A stretch of 64,000 nucleotides of DNA from Glandiceps talaboti (Eukaryota > Hemichordata > Enteropneusta > Spengelidae). This document shows, in pieces, positions 27,250 to 39,260 of the stretch (the stretch's first letter is position 1; each line of letters begins with the position of its first letter). Below the pieces are notes generated by a model that was not told where the DNA came from, made no database searches, and worked only from the letters and a program-made list of their open reading frames with translations. The stretch spans positions 12,728,251 through 12,792,250 of the forward strand of contig NC_135554.1 of NCBI RefSeq assembly GCF_964340395.1, in the 5' to 3' direction. The translations under genes and the position numbers were made by a program.

Positions 27250-27780
27250 TTAAATCTATTTCATTATTGGTAAGACGACATGTTATTGACAATTTGGATA
27301 TTTATGGTACAGATAAAGTTAATTGTCATTATTTTCAAATTCCTGGGTATTCATCTATCACATCAACCGTCTTTGCAAACAAATACTGGACACCTCGTAA
27401 AGAAAGCACAACAGCGTCTTTATTTTCTGACGTTTAAAGAAATTTGAAATGAGTCGTGGTTGTATTTTAGTTATTCGTTACCGCACTGTCATAGAGAGTC
27501 TGGTTTAACAACATCACCTACGATGGGTTTTTGCACTTAAGAGAGTCGTCCGGACAACACTGAGAACCATCTGTACAGAATCACCATCCTTACAATCAAT
27601 ATATCAAATGATTCCAGATCCATTCGCGAAGATACAACCATCATTTAGGATTCCACTTGTGCATTTTTCTAACTGTTACCCTCTAGTAGGTGGTACAGGA
27701 GTATCAACACGATATCAGAACGTTTTAGAAAGAGCTTTTATCAATCTGCGATTCGCATTTTAAACCTGTCCTAGGATATT
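27250..27780 (+). pseudogene. L2-like LINE C-terminal fragment
   Basis: Frames change several times, but the order is HYFQFLGIHLSH-like, then KKAQQRLYFL, an ESGLT block, 'RYRSINTISERFRKSFYQSA' and IRILN. This matches the L2-group thumb and C-terminus ('FLG..I...L.W...T....KKAQQRLYFLR', '...PSGRRYR....R..R...SF.P.AI..LN'). Confidence 0.6.
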
Positions 27781-28259
27781 TTACCATTTGTTTTAGCTTC
27801 ATGTTATTTGTCTCAGCATTTGTATCTTTAGCATTATGTATATTTATTTAAATAGTTTGATGTGTTACATTAATTTTATCTGTTACTTTTATATTTATGT
27901 TGCATTTTCCTTCCAATGTTTTATTCAATTACGGTTTTCTTTCCAATCTTTAGTTTCCAATTTCATTTAACTCTTTTTATGAGTGCACGTGGAAAGCCAA
28001 TTTCTAATGCAATTTAAGCAAAATGGCAATACAGTTACATATAGTATTGTTATTAATTTTGTTTTGTTTTGTTCCACCAAACAAATATCTTTGAATGATT
28101 TTGATAATTCTGTCTGTTGTGTTGAGTAGATTTCTTCTCTTTCAGCAATAAGTCATTTCTGAGATATGTTTGTCTCTTTATTTACCCATTCTGGGTGATT
28201 AATTTCAAGTTTGGTTGTGATTCCTCTTCTACGTTGACTTTGTAGCCTTTTCCAATGAT

Positions 28260-29100
28260 ATCTGATAGGATTCGGGATGTACCCCCCTCAGCGGTGACAT
28301 GCCAGTACTAATCTTCTTTCATATTACTGTATGACCCCCCCCCCGAAACGCCTAACCTCAGGTTTGACTTTAACCTCATTCGTAAAATATCACGTAACCT
28401 CATTCGTAAAATATCACGTAACCAATATGTGTAGCCCATCCCTTAAAACCAATATAAAGACAATTGCATCATACTCATAGCTGTTTCAGACACCTAGATA
28501 TACAAAATTAAACTACATGAAAATTATTCAAGATATCAAATAAGTTGACCAGCTAACATCATTTTGTTAACCCGGTAATTTAATGTCTGTAATTACAAAG
28601 CAACGTCCAATATATTTTTTGTCATAATATTTCTATTATGACCTTTCTGTAGCAAATAACATTTTTGTAATTGTATTTATTGTAATGTTTCGGTGATTTG
28701 TTGATAAAAACTAAAAAATTAACATGACCTTGAATTTTGGTTATGACCTTGACCTTGGATTAAAATGATCATGTGTTCAGTGAGTTGCCAATCCCCCAAA
28801 AACTCATAAACAGATAATGTGGTCAAACCTATTGGGCACGTACGGATCTTCAGTATTGTCGTATTTTTCACAATTGCGGATCTTGATATAAGTTGACATG
28901 GTAACATGATTTTCTAATAACGCATTTCGAAATAGGCTTTTACTGTATTTTTCCTGAAAAACGATATCGTTTGCTATTTTTATGGCTGATTTTCAGCAAT
29001 AACAACTATGCCTGATGTTTGTTATATAAAACTTTCGGCCAGAGGTTTAATATAAATATAGAAAATATGATGACCTTGAACAGTTTCCGGCAAGTCATTG
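28260..29100. repeat. Tandem repeat of about 335 bp with GACCTTGACCTTG motifs (left arm)
   Basis: Units around 28,720-28,760 and 29,070-29,090 each contain 'atgaccttga' runs, followed by 'tgcaattatt'-type AT-rich DNA and a 'tttcctgaaa' block. Mirror units lie at 34,780-35,200, and more at 36,560-37,330. Confidence 0.6.
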
Positions 29101-29551
29101 ATATAAAAGGGTGAAAAATAAAGGTCCCAGGATTGAACCTTGGGATACCCCACAGGAAATGCCCATGCTTTCTGATAATGTGAAACTTAACTCTACAACT
29201 TGTGTACTTGTGTTAGGTAGGCACGGAACCATGGCATTGCACGGCCTTGTATACCAAATTCATGTAGTTTCTGAAGCAGCAGTCCATGATCGACTGTATC
29301 GAATGCTGTCTTCAGATCTAGGAATATTGCTCCAGTGAGTTGTTTGCAATCAATATTATTAAATAAAATATTTGTAATATGAGTAAGGCCATTGCCGTGG
29401 AGTATCCTGGCCTAAATCCTGACTGACATCTATTCACAATGTCATTCTCATCTAGATAGCTATACAGCTGATCATGGACAGCTCTTTTTAATATCTTAGA
29501 AACTACAGGTAGGATAGATATTGGTCGGTAGTCATGTCTGAATCCAAACAC
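29075..29551 (-). pseudogene. LINE RT fragment (fingers/palm)
   Basis: Encodes DYRPISILPVVSKILKRAVH, CQSGFRPGYSTAMALL, then in another frame IFLDLKTAFDTVDHGLLLQK (motif A, with D-D spacing) and ISCGVSQGSILGPLFF (motif B). Two frameshifts. It is the mirror of 34,291-34,730. Confidence 0.75.
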
Positions 29552-30179
29552 AGTAATTACAACTTCATGACTTAGTCTACTAATATATCGACGCCTAAAC
29601 CATATGTAAATATTTCCTTCCGAGAATTGCTAAAATGCACCGTAATAACTGAATAATATCAGCACTACGTATACATTGCATTTGTTTCAGCGATTACATA
29701 ATGTATTACAAGAACCTAATCATAGGGCTACCAGAATACATTGCCTATCAGCCTCAACAACAATGGAACATTACGTCGTGTACAGTTACAGCTACCTCTA
29801 ACAACACAATTCCGTTTTTGTTCTTGGAAATAGCACGTACATAGGGGTTAAATTATATGTCGAGATATTAATACCTATTATGATATACCTATAATCGCGT
29901 CCCTGTGGAGAAATCGCGAACTCTACCTTGCAATAATTTTCCGTATCACTAACTGGCACACTTATCCCCAGATAATAAGGTCGGTCGGTGGAGTTTTGAA
30001 CTACTTTCTTTCCTGTTGCTATAAGCGTTGATATGCGTGTTGCAAAACTTGTTGGCGTACTGTACGTGTACGCTACCGTGGCGGAAGATGATGTGTGATG
30101 TATTAGATTATATGAAATATCATGGCAATGGCACTGTAGGACAATTGCATAATTGATTCAATATTTACATGAATTTATT

Positions 30180-30720
30180 TCAATGTTTATTCATTTGTCT
30201 ATTAATGGTTGTTGTTATCTTTCCAATATAAGTGATTATTTGGCTGTTGTTATAGGTGTGGTCTAGTTGCTAGGCACATTTAAATGTTTTAGAATGTTAT
30301 TTACGTGTCTATTTGTAATGCATATCGTTATCTTTGCAATATACCGGATGGCTTGGTTGTTGATGTGGGCATGGTCCTATTGCTAGGCACATTTATATAC
30401 ATTTCTTGATTGTTTATTCAATTGTCTATTAATCACTGTTATCTTTGCGATATGCATGATCATTTGGCTCTTGCTATGGGCGTGATCTTGTTGCTACGAC
30501 CATTTGCATATTGTTTTTTTAAATGTTTCAAGTGTCTGATAATCGCTGTTCTTGTCTTTGTGAAAAATACCACCGATTGGCTATTGCTATAGGAGACATG
30601 CATACATCTTTGAATGTTTACTCACTTCCTACCTGATGATGTTGTTTGACAAAAAACACACTGCGATTTGTTTGTTGCCAGGGGCGTGGTCATTGTTGCA
30701 AGGGTAAACATGTTTTACAG
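30180..30720. repeat. Minisatellite of about 115-bp imperfect units
   Basis: Five or so units, each with 'gtttatt..attgtctatta', 'ttatctttgcaatat', 'ggctgttgctat' and 'gggcgtggtc..gttgctaggcaca'. The mirror array is at 33,160-33,720. Confidence 0.75.
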
Positions 30721-30955
30721 AAAATATGCAGAATAACACTTCTACGAAAATTCTCTACATTTTCATTATAATCTGCCCAGTAGTTTTAAATATTTTTTAA
30801 GATAATTTTTTTCGTTACTATGGGCGTGGTCAATGTTGCTAGGGCAAATCTGCAGAATAACATGTCTAAGAACATTCCCACCAAATTTCAAGCCAATCTG
30901 CCCAGTGGTTTTGGAGTTTAATTTTTTGACCAAAAATAATGTTTCCGACCCATTG

Positions 30956-32200
30956 TGCGTGCATATAACACGCGAAGACGCTTGACCATTGACGGTTATC
31001 CTACACTTGCTGGCCGGACGTGTTTATTGACACTTTCGTGTCGTGCATCGTTAACACTAATTGTCAGCATTTCCTCTTATATACTAAAAAAATGTTGTCC
31101 TTTTTCCTCTTATGAAGACATTTTTCTATTTATTTTCAGGTTCGTCGCTATCGCTAGTCGAGTTGCTGTGCCAAATCTGAACTTTCTTCTATTCTTCATG
31201 TTACATTTTGTCTCGTATAAAGCCATCTCTGTGTTGACTTCTATAAATATGTCTTGTGTGAGAAAAAGACCTGAATGTATTTTCATGTAAACCCCCTTCC
31301 TACCACCTGAGGATAGCTAAAGAAATAATTTAGCTTACATCTTGCAAACTCTTTGTTAAATAAGTGTACAGTAAATCACTTGCAGATTTTAGGATCGTAT
31401 CACAGTTGGATACTGACAAGCAGTCAATGGGTTTGCCTGAATGAATAGACAAGTGTATACAACCAGCTGTCTGCTTTTCCTTGACTATGTTTTGCTTTCT
31501 TTTCAGGGATATATACTCATCAATTTTGTGTTTGAATGAGTTCATGTAGACACCTGCAAATTATAATTATGAAAAGGTGCACATGTTTAAAGTAGAATTA
31601 CTTACCATTGTAGCAATGTCATTCAAAAATACACGAGTCCAGTATTTCCAGACAAGGCGACTACTAAGTGTGTGAACCCTTTTGATATTACATCTAAGTT
31701 TTATTGTAACTTCAACAATGCCTGTCACTGTTTTAGCAAATGTTGAGACAAAGTTGGAAATTAATACTAATAATCTAACAATATTCATGTAATGATTTTG
31801 GTTCTTTATTTTGTCAAATCAGCTGCAAACTTTAACAGATTCTACCAACTTTCCCTGGCTTGTGATCATGGATTTTGTTTGAACTTCATTTGAGTATACT
31901 CTGTGTAGTAGTGTACATGTAGTTACTGTTTATATCGATAACTAAATAAAGAGCTCACACGGTGTAAATGATGTCTTCATTTTGGTGTCTTTCTCAACCT
32001 GAAACCTTATTATCACTGATCACTGATCTTGATAGTTCATTTAATAGTTTTTACTCTGTGTACGGAAAACAACTGTAATGTACAACAACGTCAATATATT
32101 AAATTTAGACCTCGAAGGCCTATTTTATGTCTAAGCTATGATATATTCAGAAAACACTCATATTACCGATCCATTGAGTGCATATTTCCTCTTCACATGG
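30956..32200. other. Inverted-repeat spacer, no gene recognised
   Basis: Frames at 30,955-31,290 (+), 31,330-31,545 (-) and 31,567-31,788 (-) have protein-like stretches (for example EYISLKRKQNIVKEKQTAGC), but no domain I know and no supported splicing. About 1.9 kb of spacer separates the two arms. Confidence 0.45.
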
Positions 32201-32228
32201 CTTTCATGCCAGTCACTCAAAATATCAA

Positions 32229-32480
32229 AATGATTTATGTCGGTATCTACAAATCTCACCATTCAAGCTCAAAATTACATATCTTACTTCTACCTTGCTA
32301 TTTACATGTATATAATATTTCGCAATGCTTATATTACATGATCAAAACCTCATCATACGTTACCACAATTTACGTAGCCTGAGCGCATTTTGCTACATGT
32401 ATGTCGCGTTTCAAGACGAGCAATAGCATGTCGGATTAAAATATGCGAAACTGAGAGACTCGCACAAATTATGGCGATAG
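32229..32480. repeat. Duplicate of 11.85-12.09 kb
   Basis: Direct repeat of the segment described at 11,851-12,090. Confidence 0.7.
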
Positions 32481-32639
32481 ATATCCGCTATCGTGAAACG
32501 GTCACATGGGTTTCACGTGAGACCCTTTCGGCTTCCTCTGAAAGTTATGTAACATAGCTGCAGATAACAAGGTTGACTTTCTGGTGAAAAACCTAAAAAA
32601 AAAATCGAATTCGAAGTACAAATTTGTTATAGTACAGGT

Positions 32640-32890
32640 CCTCGGTCTTTGGCTGTTTTTAGCCCCCGCCGGACATAGTCCGGAATGGGGGCTTATAGAT
32701 TGAGTTCCGTACGTCTGTCCGTCAGTCCGTGCTTGCATGTGTGAGTGCATTCGTCTGTCAGTGCATGCATCTGGAGTCATATCTTGGACATTCATTGACT
32801 GATTTATTTCAAACTTAGTAATTAGATAATTAACTATGACTTACATATGCACGTCAATTTGTTTTTAAATATGATGCAATTTCGCCGACT
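32640..32890. repeat. Dispersed repeat with GC-rich hairpin terminus
   Basis: Begins with 'agcccccgccgga...tccggaatgggggct', which folds into a hairpin, followed by a 'gtccgtcagtccgtgc' stretch. This architecture recurs in many marine invertebrate genomes. A relative lies at 17.56-17.95 kb. Confidence 0.5.
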
Positions 32891-33159
32891 TAGAGCCATT
32901 TTTGGGTCAGAACATATTATATTTGGTCAAAAAAGTTAAACTCCAAAACTACTGGGCAGATTGGCCTGAAATTTGGTGGGAATTTTCTTAGAAGTGTTAT
33001 TCTGCAAAGTTTTGCCTTAGAAACAATATCCACGCCCATAGCAGCGACCAATTTTTTGTCTTAAAACATAAACAAAACTATTGGGCAGATTGTCCTGAAT
33101 TTGTAGAGAATTTTCGTAGAAGTGTTATTCTGCATATTTTCTGTAAAACATTTTGGCCC

Positions 33160-33720
33160 TAGCAACAATGACCACGCCCCTGGCAACAAACAAATGGCAG
33201 TGTGTTTTTGTCAAATGACATCATCAGGTAGGAAGTGAGTAAACATTAAAAAATGTATGCAAGTCTCCTATAACAAAGCCAATCGGTGGTGTTTTTCACA
33301 AAGCCAAGAACAGCGATTTTCAGTGATTTTAGAAATGTATGCAAATGGACGTAGCAACAAGATCACTCCCATAGCAAGAGCCAAATGATCATGCATATCG
33401 CAAAGATAACAGTGATTAATAGACAATTGAACAACCATTCGAGAAATGTATGTAAATGTGCCTAGCAATAGGACCATGCCAACATCAACAACCAGGCACT
33501 CCGTTATATTGCAAAGATAACGATATGTATTAAAAATAAACACGTAAATAACATTCTAAAACATGTAAATGTGCCTAGCAACTGGACCACACCTATAACG
33601 ACAGCCAAACAATCACTTATATTGCAAAGATAACGACAAGGATTAATAGACAAATGAATAAACATTTAAAAAGATGCATGTAAATATTGAATCAATTATG
33701 CAATTGTCCTACAGTGCCAT
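33160..33720. repeat. Minisatellite of about 115-bp units, mirror copy
   Basis: Reverse complement of 30,180-30,720, with 'gaccacgccc' and 'tgcaaagataacg' words in each unit. Confidence 0.75.
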
Positions 33721-34290
33721 TGCCATTATATTTCATATAATCTAATACATCACACATCATCTTCCGCCATGGTAGCGCACACGTACAGGACGCCAACAAG
33801 TTTTGCAACACGCATATCAACGCTCATAGCAACAGGAAAGAAAATAGTTCAAAACTCCAGCGACGGACCTTATTATCTGGGGATAAGTGTGCAAGTTGGT
33901 GATATGGAAAATTCTTGCCAAGTAGAGTTCGCGATTTCTCCACAGGGACGCGATTATAGGTATATCATAATAGGAATTAATATCTCGACATATAATTTAA
34001 CCCCTATGTACGTGCTATTTCCAAGAACAAAACCGGAATTGTGTTGTTTGAGGTAGCTATAACTGTACACGACGTAATAATGTTCCATTGTTGTTGAGGC
34101 TAATAGACAATCATTATGTATTCTGTTAGCCCTTTGATATAGGTTCATGTAGTAATCGCTAGAAACAAACGCAATGTATACGATACGTAGTAGTTATTAC
34201 GGTGCATTTTAGCAATTCTCGGAAGGAAATATTTACATATGGTTTAGGCGTCGATATATTAGTAGACTAAGTCATGAAATTGTAATTACT

Positions 34291-34730
34291 GTGTTTGGAT
34301 TAAGACATGACTACCGACCAATATCTATCCTACCTATAGTTTCTAAGATAATAAAAAGAGCTGTCCATGATCAGCTGTATAGCTATCTAGATGAGAATGA
34401 CATTGTGAATAGATGTCAGTCAGGATTTAGGCCAGGTTACTCTACGGCAACGGCCTTACTCATGTTACAGATATTTTATTTAATAATATTGATTGCAAAC
34501 AACTCATTGGAGCAATATACTTAGATCTGGAGAAAGCATTCGATACAGTCGATCATGGACTGCTGCTTCAGAAACTACATGAATTTGGTATACAAGGCCG
34601 CGCAATGCCATGGTTCCGTGCCTACCTAACGGACCGTACACATGTTGTAGAGTTAAATTTTACATTATCAGAAAGCATGGGCATTTCCTGTGGGGGACGC
34701 CAAGGTCCAAAAAGTGGCTTAAAACAGGAG
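34291..34730 (+). pseudogene. LINE RT fragment (fingers/palm), mirror copy
   Basis: Encodes DYRPISILPIVSKIIKRAVH, CQSGFRPGYSTATALL, then after a frameshift IYLDLEKAFDTVDHGLLLQK, GIQGRAMPWFRAYLTDRTH and ISCGGRQG. Homology is lost after motif B. Confidence 0.75.
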
Positions 34731-34779
34731 TTATGTTACACGGTTTGAAGTACAATTTTTGACACCAACTCATTGATCA

Positions 34780-35200
34780 TATGACCTTACCGATCAAAGG
34801 TCAAAGTCTTAGTGAAAATTCAAGGTCGTCATATTTCTATATTTATATTAAACCTCTGGCCGAAAGTTTTATATAACAAATATCAGGCAAAGTTGTTATT
34901 GCTGAAAATCAGTTAATAAAAATAGCAAATTATATAGTCTTTCAGGAAAAATACAATAAAGGCCTATTCTGAGTTGCTTTATAACAAAATCCTGTTACCA
35001 TGACAACTTATATCAAGATCCGCAATTGTTAAAAAATACGACAATACCGAAGATCCCAAGGTGCCCATGTGCTATAGATTTGACCACAGTGTCTGTTTAT
35101 GAGATTTTGGGGGATGGGCAACTCACTGAACACATGATCATTTAAATCCAAGGTCAAGGTCAAGGTCATAGCCAAAATTCAAGGTCATGGTAATTTTTCA
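34780..35200. repeat. GACCTTG tandem repeat, right arm
   Basis: Two units about 345 bp apart with TCAAGGTC runs at about 34,795-34,830 and 35,150-35,190. Confidence 0.6.
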
Positions 35201-35559
35201 GTTTTTATTAACACGTCACCGAAACATTATAATAAATACAATTACAAAAATGTTATATGCTACAGAAAGGTCGTAATAGAAAGATTATGACAAAATATAT
35301 TGGACGTTGCTTTGAAATTACACAAATGAACTTACCGGGTTAACAAAATTATGTTAGCTGGTCAACTTATTTGATATCTTGAATAATTCTAAAGTAGTTT
35401 AATGTTGTATATCTTGGTGTCTGAAAGAGCAGTGAGTATGATGCAATGTCCTTATATTGATTTTGAGGGATTGGCTACACATATTGGTTACGTGATATTT
35501 TACGTAGCAGGTCAAAGTCAAACCTGAGGGCAGGCATTTCAAAGGCTTGTCCGGACGAC

Positions 35560-35870
35560 TCTCTCAAGTACAAAAACTCATCGTAGCTGATGTTGTTAAA
35601 CCAGACTCTCTATGACAGACAGTACGGTAAAAAATAACTAAAATACAACCACGACTCATTTCAAATTTCTTTAAACGTCTCAGAAAATAAAAACGCTGTT
35701 GTGCTGTCTTTACGAGGTGTCCAGTATTTGTTTGCCAAGACAGTCGATGTGAAAGATGTATACCCAGGAATTTGAAAATACTGACAATTAACTTTATATG
35801 TACAATAAATATCCAAATTGTCAATAACATGTCGTCTTACCAATAATGACATAGCTTTAATATAAACTAA
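35560..35870 (-). pseudogene. L2-like LINE thumb fragment
   Basis: The minus frame reads FKFLGIHLSHRLSWQTNTGH, then KTAQQRFYFLRRLKKFEM and ILVIFYRTV. This is a clear L2-group thumb signature and the mirror of 27,250-27,540. Confidence 0.7.
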
Positions 35871-36047
35871 AAGCACTTACTAAACTCGGTGGACACCACA
35901 TATAATATCTAGAAGTAACAGCAGGAGAAGCATTGTCAAAATTCTTTTAACAGTATACATGTAAAGCCTCAAATTGCGAATGTGGTCACCTTTTATATAA
36001 AACCGTACGTATTCAGTGAGTTGCCAGAAGAGCTCTAAGACCTTCAG

Positions 36048-36560
36048 AAATACACCGTTGCCGTTTTTTATATAATTATGTATCTCGACTTTAATCCTGG
36101 TGACAAACTTTTGTAAGTAAGTATCGGGAATGAAATATACACTGAGCTTGAATAAACACCGACCTTGAGTCAAATGTAGGATCCTGACTGCAATTTACAT
36201 CAAATTAGTTAATCTCAAGTCTAAACAATCTCTACTAACCAATCTTATATTTTCCTAATTGACCAATCAAATGAAGGTCAATATCGAATTCGAGCCAATA
36301 TGTATGGAATGTAGGAAAACCTTCATTTCTGTGTGATCTTTATTTTTTGTTAGATGTCAATAATGTAGGAGTACCTATCTTTATAGCACTTCGTTGTGCA
36401 GGAGTCATTCCTTTTATGAACCCCTTTTTAGACAATTCCCTTACTCCATAGTAAGCTGACCCTGAATATGCTTTTGCTACAAAATTTATGATTGACTATA
36501 TAATTTGCTATCTGATTTGCTACCGGATGTCTGCAGTAGTTTATAGCAAAAAACATATGT
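36048..36560. other. No gene seen
   Basis: AT-rich connector between the inverted-repeat arm and the next GACCTTG array. A short L2-like remnant cannot be excluded near 36,050-36,170. Confidence 0.4.
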
Positions 36561-37330
36561 GGGTGTTTCGATAAAAGTGAAAAATTGAGGTGACCTTGTA
36601 AATATTCTATGACCTTGACCTTGGATCGAAAAGATCATGTGATAGGTGTGTTCTCCGTTCCCTAAAACCAATATATAGACACTTGCATCATGTCTGTAGC
36701 ACTTCGCTACGCTGCGATATTCAGTACCTTCATATTTTGGTGATCTTGATACCAGTTGTCTTAGTAACAGAATTGTGTAATAAAAGCAACTTAGTACATG
36801 TCTTTGTTGTATTTTTCCTGAAAGACTATATAATTTACTATTTTCTTAGCGATTTTCATCTGTAAAGATCATGTCTGATGTTAGCTATAGAATAGATTCC
36901 GGCGGTATTTTAATAATTACAAAACATTAAGATTACCTTGAATTTTGACAATGACGTTGACCTTGTTTTGAAAGTATCATGTAATCAGTGATGGCTTGTC
37001 CCCGAAACCCTATATACAAACATTTATATCAGGTCAATAGCATCAGGTTCGTATATTAACACTTTGTTATAATTAGGGATATTGACAGCACGCACTTGTC
37101 TTGCTAACAACTTTTTCCTAAAAAACAACTTCATATATACTTTTTCACGTTTTTTTCTGAAATATTGTATGTTTGGCCATTTTCTGAACGACGTACAGCT
37201 TTAACAGTCATATCTGATGGAAGTATACATAAACGTTTCAATGAATGTTTCGATAAAAGTACAACAAATTAAGTTGACCTTGAATTTTGATTATGACCCT
37301 GACCTTGAATCGAAAAAGTCATCATTGTGT
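36560..37330. repeat. GACCTTG tandem repeat, three units
   Basis: Units at about 36,590, 36,940 and 37,275, spaced 330-350 bp. Each has 'gaccttgaatttt' or 'gaccttgacctt', a 'cctatatacaaacat' block and a 'ttttcctgaaa' block. They run opposite to the 34.8-35.2 kb units. Confidence 0.65.
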
Positions 37331-37599
37331 AATCATTGAGTTCCCTGTCCCCTGAAATATATATAAACATACTTTACGGTGGCGAGATATGACGTTATTA
37401 ATGTTTAGCATCCTTCAAAATAATGTCAATGTTACCATGGATACCCTCTTCTGTGAGTTTGCGCAAGAGAATACAGAGGGGCAACATCAGTTTTCTGAAG
37501 GCCCAGATGTTATTCTAACCAAATCTACGGTCAAAATTTGTACTTCAAGCCGGGCAATTTGTTTTCAAAATTTCAGCCTTGGCGCCCTGATTATAAAGG

Positions 37600-37812
37600 C
37601 TCAAGTAACTATGTATGCAGTCGATACTGCTATGTTTTATTTAAACAAATCAATTGCCAATATTGAAGTGACACTAACAGAGGAAATAATGCATGTCAAA
37701 GCTTGGCTTGACCCAAACAAGTTAACACTGTATACAAGTAAAACAAAGACCACGCTTTTCGGTACTTCTCAAAGACTAACATTAATTCAGTTTTGCAAAC
37801 TCGAATACAGTT
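37600..37812 (+). pseudogene. LINE RT palm fragment with mutated YADD box
   Basis: Reads VTMYAVDTAMFYLNKSIANI then HVKAWLDPNKLTLYTSKTK and TLFGTSQRLT. The catalytic box, normally YADD, is YAVD. The fragment ends directly at a (TATG)n tract, which may be its former 3' tail. It is the inverse relative of 26,755-26,916. Confidence 0.7.
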
Positions 37813-37972
37813 ATGTATGTATGTTTGTATGTATGTATGTATGTATGTATGTATGTATGTATGTATGTATGTATGTATGTATGTATGCATGCATGGATGG
37901 ATGCAGGCATGTATGTATGTATGTATGTATGTATGTATGTATGTATGTATGTATGTATGTATGTATGTATGT
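37813..37972. repeat. (TATG)n microsatellite with interruption
   Basis: Two long tracts split by a 'catgcatggatggatgcagg' spacer. They follow the LINE fragment without a gap. Confidence 0.96.
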
Positions 37973-37979
37973 CTGTCTG

Positions 37980-38827
37980 TTCTGTGCTCGAGTATACCCT
38001 AAACCGAATAACTTATGTAGTTTGCCTTAAGATAAAAGGTTCCCTTTTAAATGTTTAAGTACAGCCTTTGGCTAGCTTTACAGTGACAGTGGCTCAGCTG
38101 TCGTATACGTGTGCAGATTGTCGGCTCAGTAGATCGTTATTTAGTGAAAAGGGTTGTTGATTCAGTAAAGACAACACAATAGCTTCGAACTGGAAAGAAG
38201 ATCCAATTAAGTTCAGGAATGAAGAATTTATCTGCTGAGCATTATACATTTCCCAGCAACTAAAAACCGAAAGGGTGTTCTTACAGTCTTACTACATGGT
38301 AAGTTATTGTAGGTATTAATATCGGGATGTCGATCTTTAACGGTAAAAAAGAAAAGGGGTGACGATGATCATACTTAATCCTCGGCTAAAGCCAGTATCT
38401 TAATTAAGTTTCAGTGCTGTCATATGCTGAGAAACATAAAAAGCAAAACCAGTTAGCAATTTATTCAGTCCTAGATTTCAAACCCCGCGGAAGGACATTT
38501 TAAAATTGTAAGAATATGTTAGACCTGCACTACTTGCAACCTGGACAGTTGTTCATCACATAATCAAATAAATATTCACTAGAATAAAAAGACATTGTAT
38601 CTGTTAATTTAGTGTGGTCAATATTACAGTTCTAGTTGTAGTTGTAGGGAGCGTAGTGGCAAGTTAAATATTGAATAGAAGGTCACTTTTGAATATGTCA
38701 CAATGTTGATACTGTAGTATTTCGATCAGACAACTATTATATTTTCACTGAAGATTGTTAAAATACAAACAATTCGATAATGTGCATTATGATTATAGGT
38801 CTATATTATCCATAAGCACTATGGAAG

Positions 38828-38830
<3 letters not shown>
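37980..38830. repeat. Inverted copy of 10.95-11.74 kb (left half)
   Basis: Homology to the copy 1 upstream flank runs until 'ccataagcactatggaagcaac' words at about 38,830 and resumes at about 48,350. The intervening 9.5 kb was therefore inserted into this copy. Confidence 0.7.

Positions 38831-38832
<2 letters not shown>

Positions 38833-38906
<74 letters not shown>
38833..38906. repeat. (TA)n microsatellite
   Basis: Pure TA tract immediately left of the 'ttatcaca' flank of the 8.07-kb element. Confidence 0.97.
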
Positions 38907-38910
<4 letters not shown>

Positions 38911-38949
38911 CACATAACACTGCATGAAAACAGACGTTTAAGCTTTTAT

Positions 38950-39260
38950 AAGCTAACGTAATCGCGTCGGCTCCGCTTCATTTGCCGTCGATTAAGCCGG
39001 CTTAAATTTCCTCAGGTGTGACCGGCAAAAACTTATTCATCGTAAACTTCACACTTACGACGTTACACGACGTGTACGTCGATCTGCCAATAATGCTGAA
39101 TACATGGTTCAGCGTTAGGATTTATAGAAATGTTGAAGTGTTACACTTCAGTTAAGACCTAAACTGTCTGTAACATAAGACTGTGTTGTTGAATGGGCTG
39201 ACAAGGTGTAGAAAATCCGACATTTTGGTGTCGGAAAGGGTTACGCTAGTGTTCCGAAGT
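38950..39260. other. Left subterminal region of the TIR element
   Basis: Unusually GC-rich for the window, with several short direct and inverted words (GTCGGCTCCG, AAGCCGGCTTAA, TTACACGACGTGTACGTCG). Such subterminal motif clusters bind transposase in CACTA-like elements. That role is inferred here. Confidence 0.45.

Larger units (their letters stand above)
26917..30955. repeat. Left arm of a large inverted repeat
   Basis: Sequence from 'aaggtcttaaagctc' (26,917) to 'gaccaaaaataatg' (about 30,945) recurs in reverse complement from 36,047 down to 32,890. About 770 bp (27,560-28,330) is missing from the right arm. Both arms include the same L2-like fragment, heptad array, RT fragment, dispersed 600-bp repeat and minisatellite, in mirror order. 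Confidence 0.8.
32890..36047. repeat. Right arm of the large inverted repeat
   Basis: Mirror image of 26,917-30,955, as set out there. Divergence between the arms is visible as scattered substitutions and small indels. Confidence 0.8.

Noticed and set aside
32640-32700. GC-rich hairpin as a transcription terminator or riboswitch
   Set aside because: This is a eukaryotic sequence, and the hairpin is the terminus of a dispersed repeat.
26917-36047. Inverted repeat as long terminal repeats or an organelle-style IR
   Set aside because: The arms contain several unrelated decayed elements in mirror order, so this is a segmental inversion-duplication, and not the ends of one element.
28720-37330. 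CRISPR-like array in the GACCTTG repeats
   Set aside because: The repeat unit is 330-350 bp, imperfect and in a eukaryotic context, so it does not have CRISPR structure.
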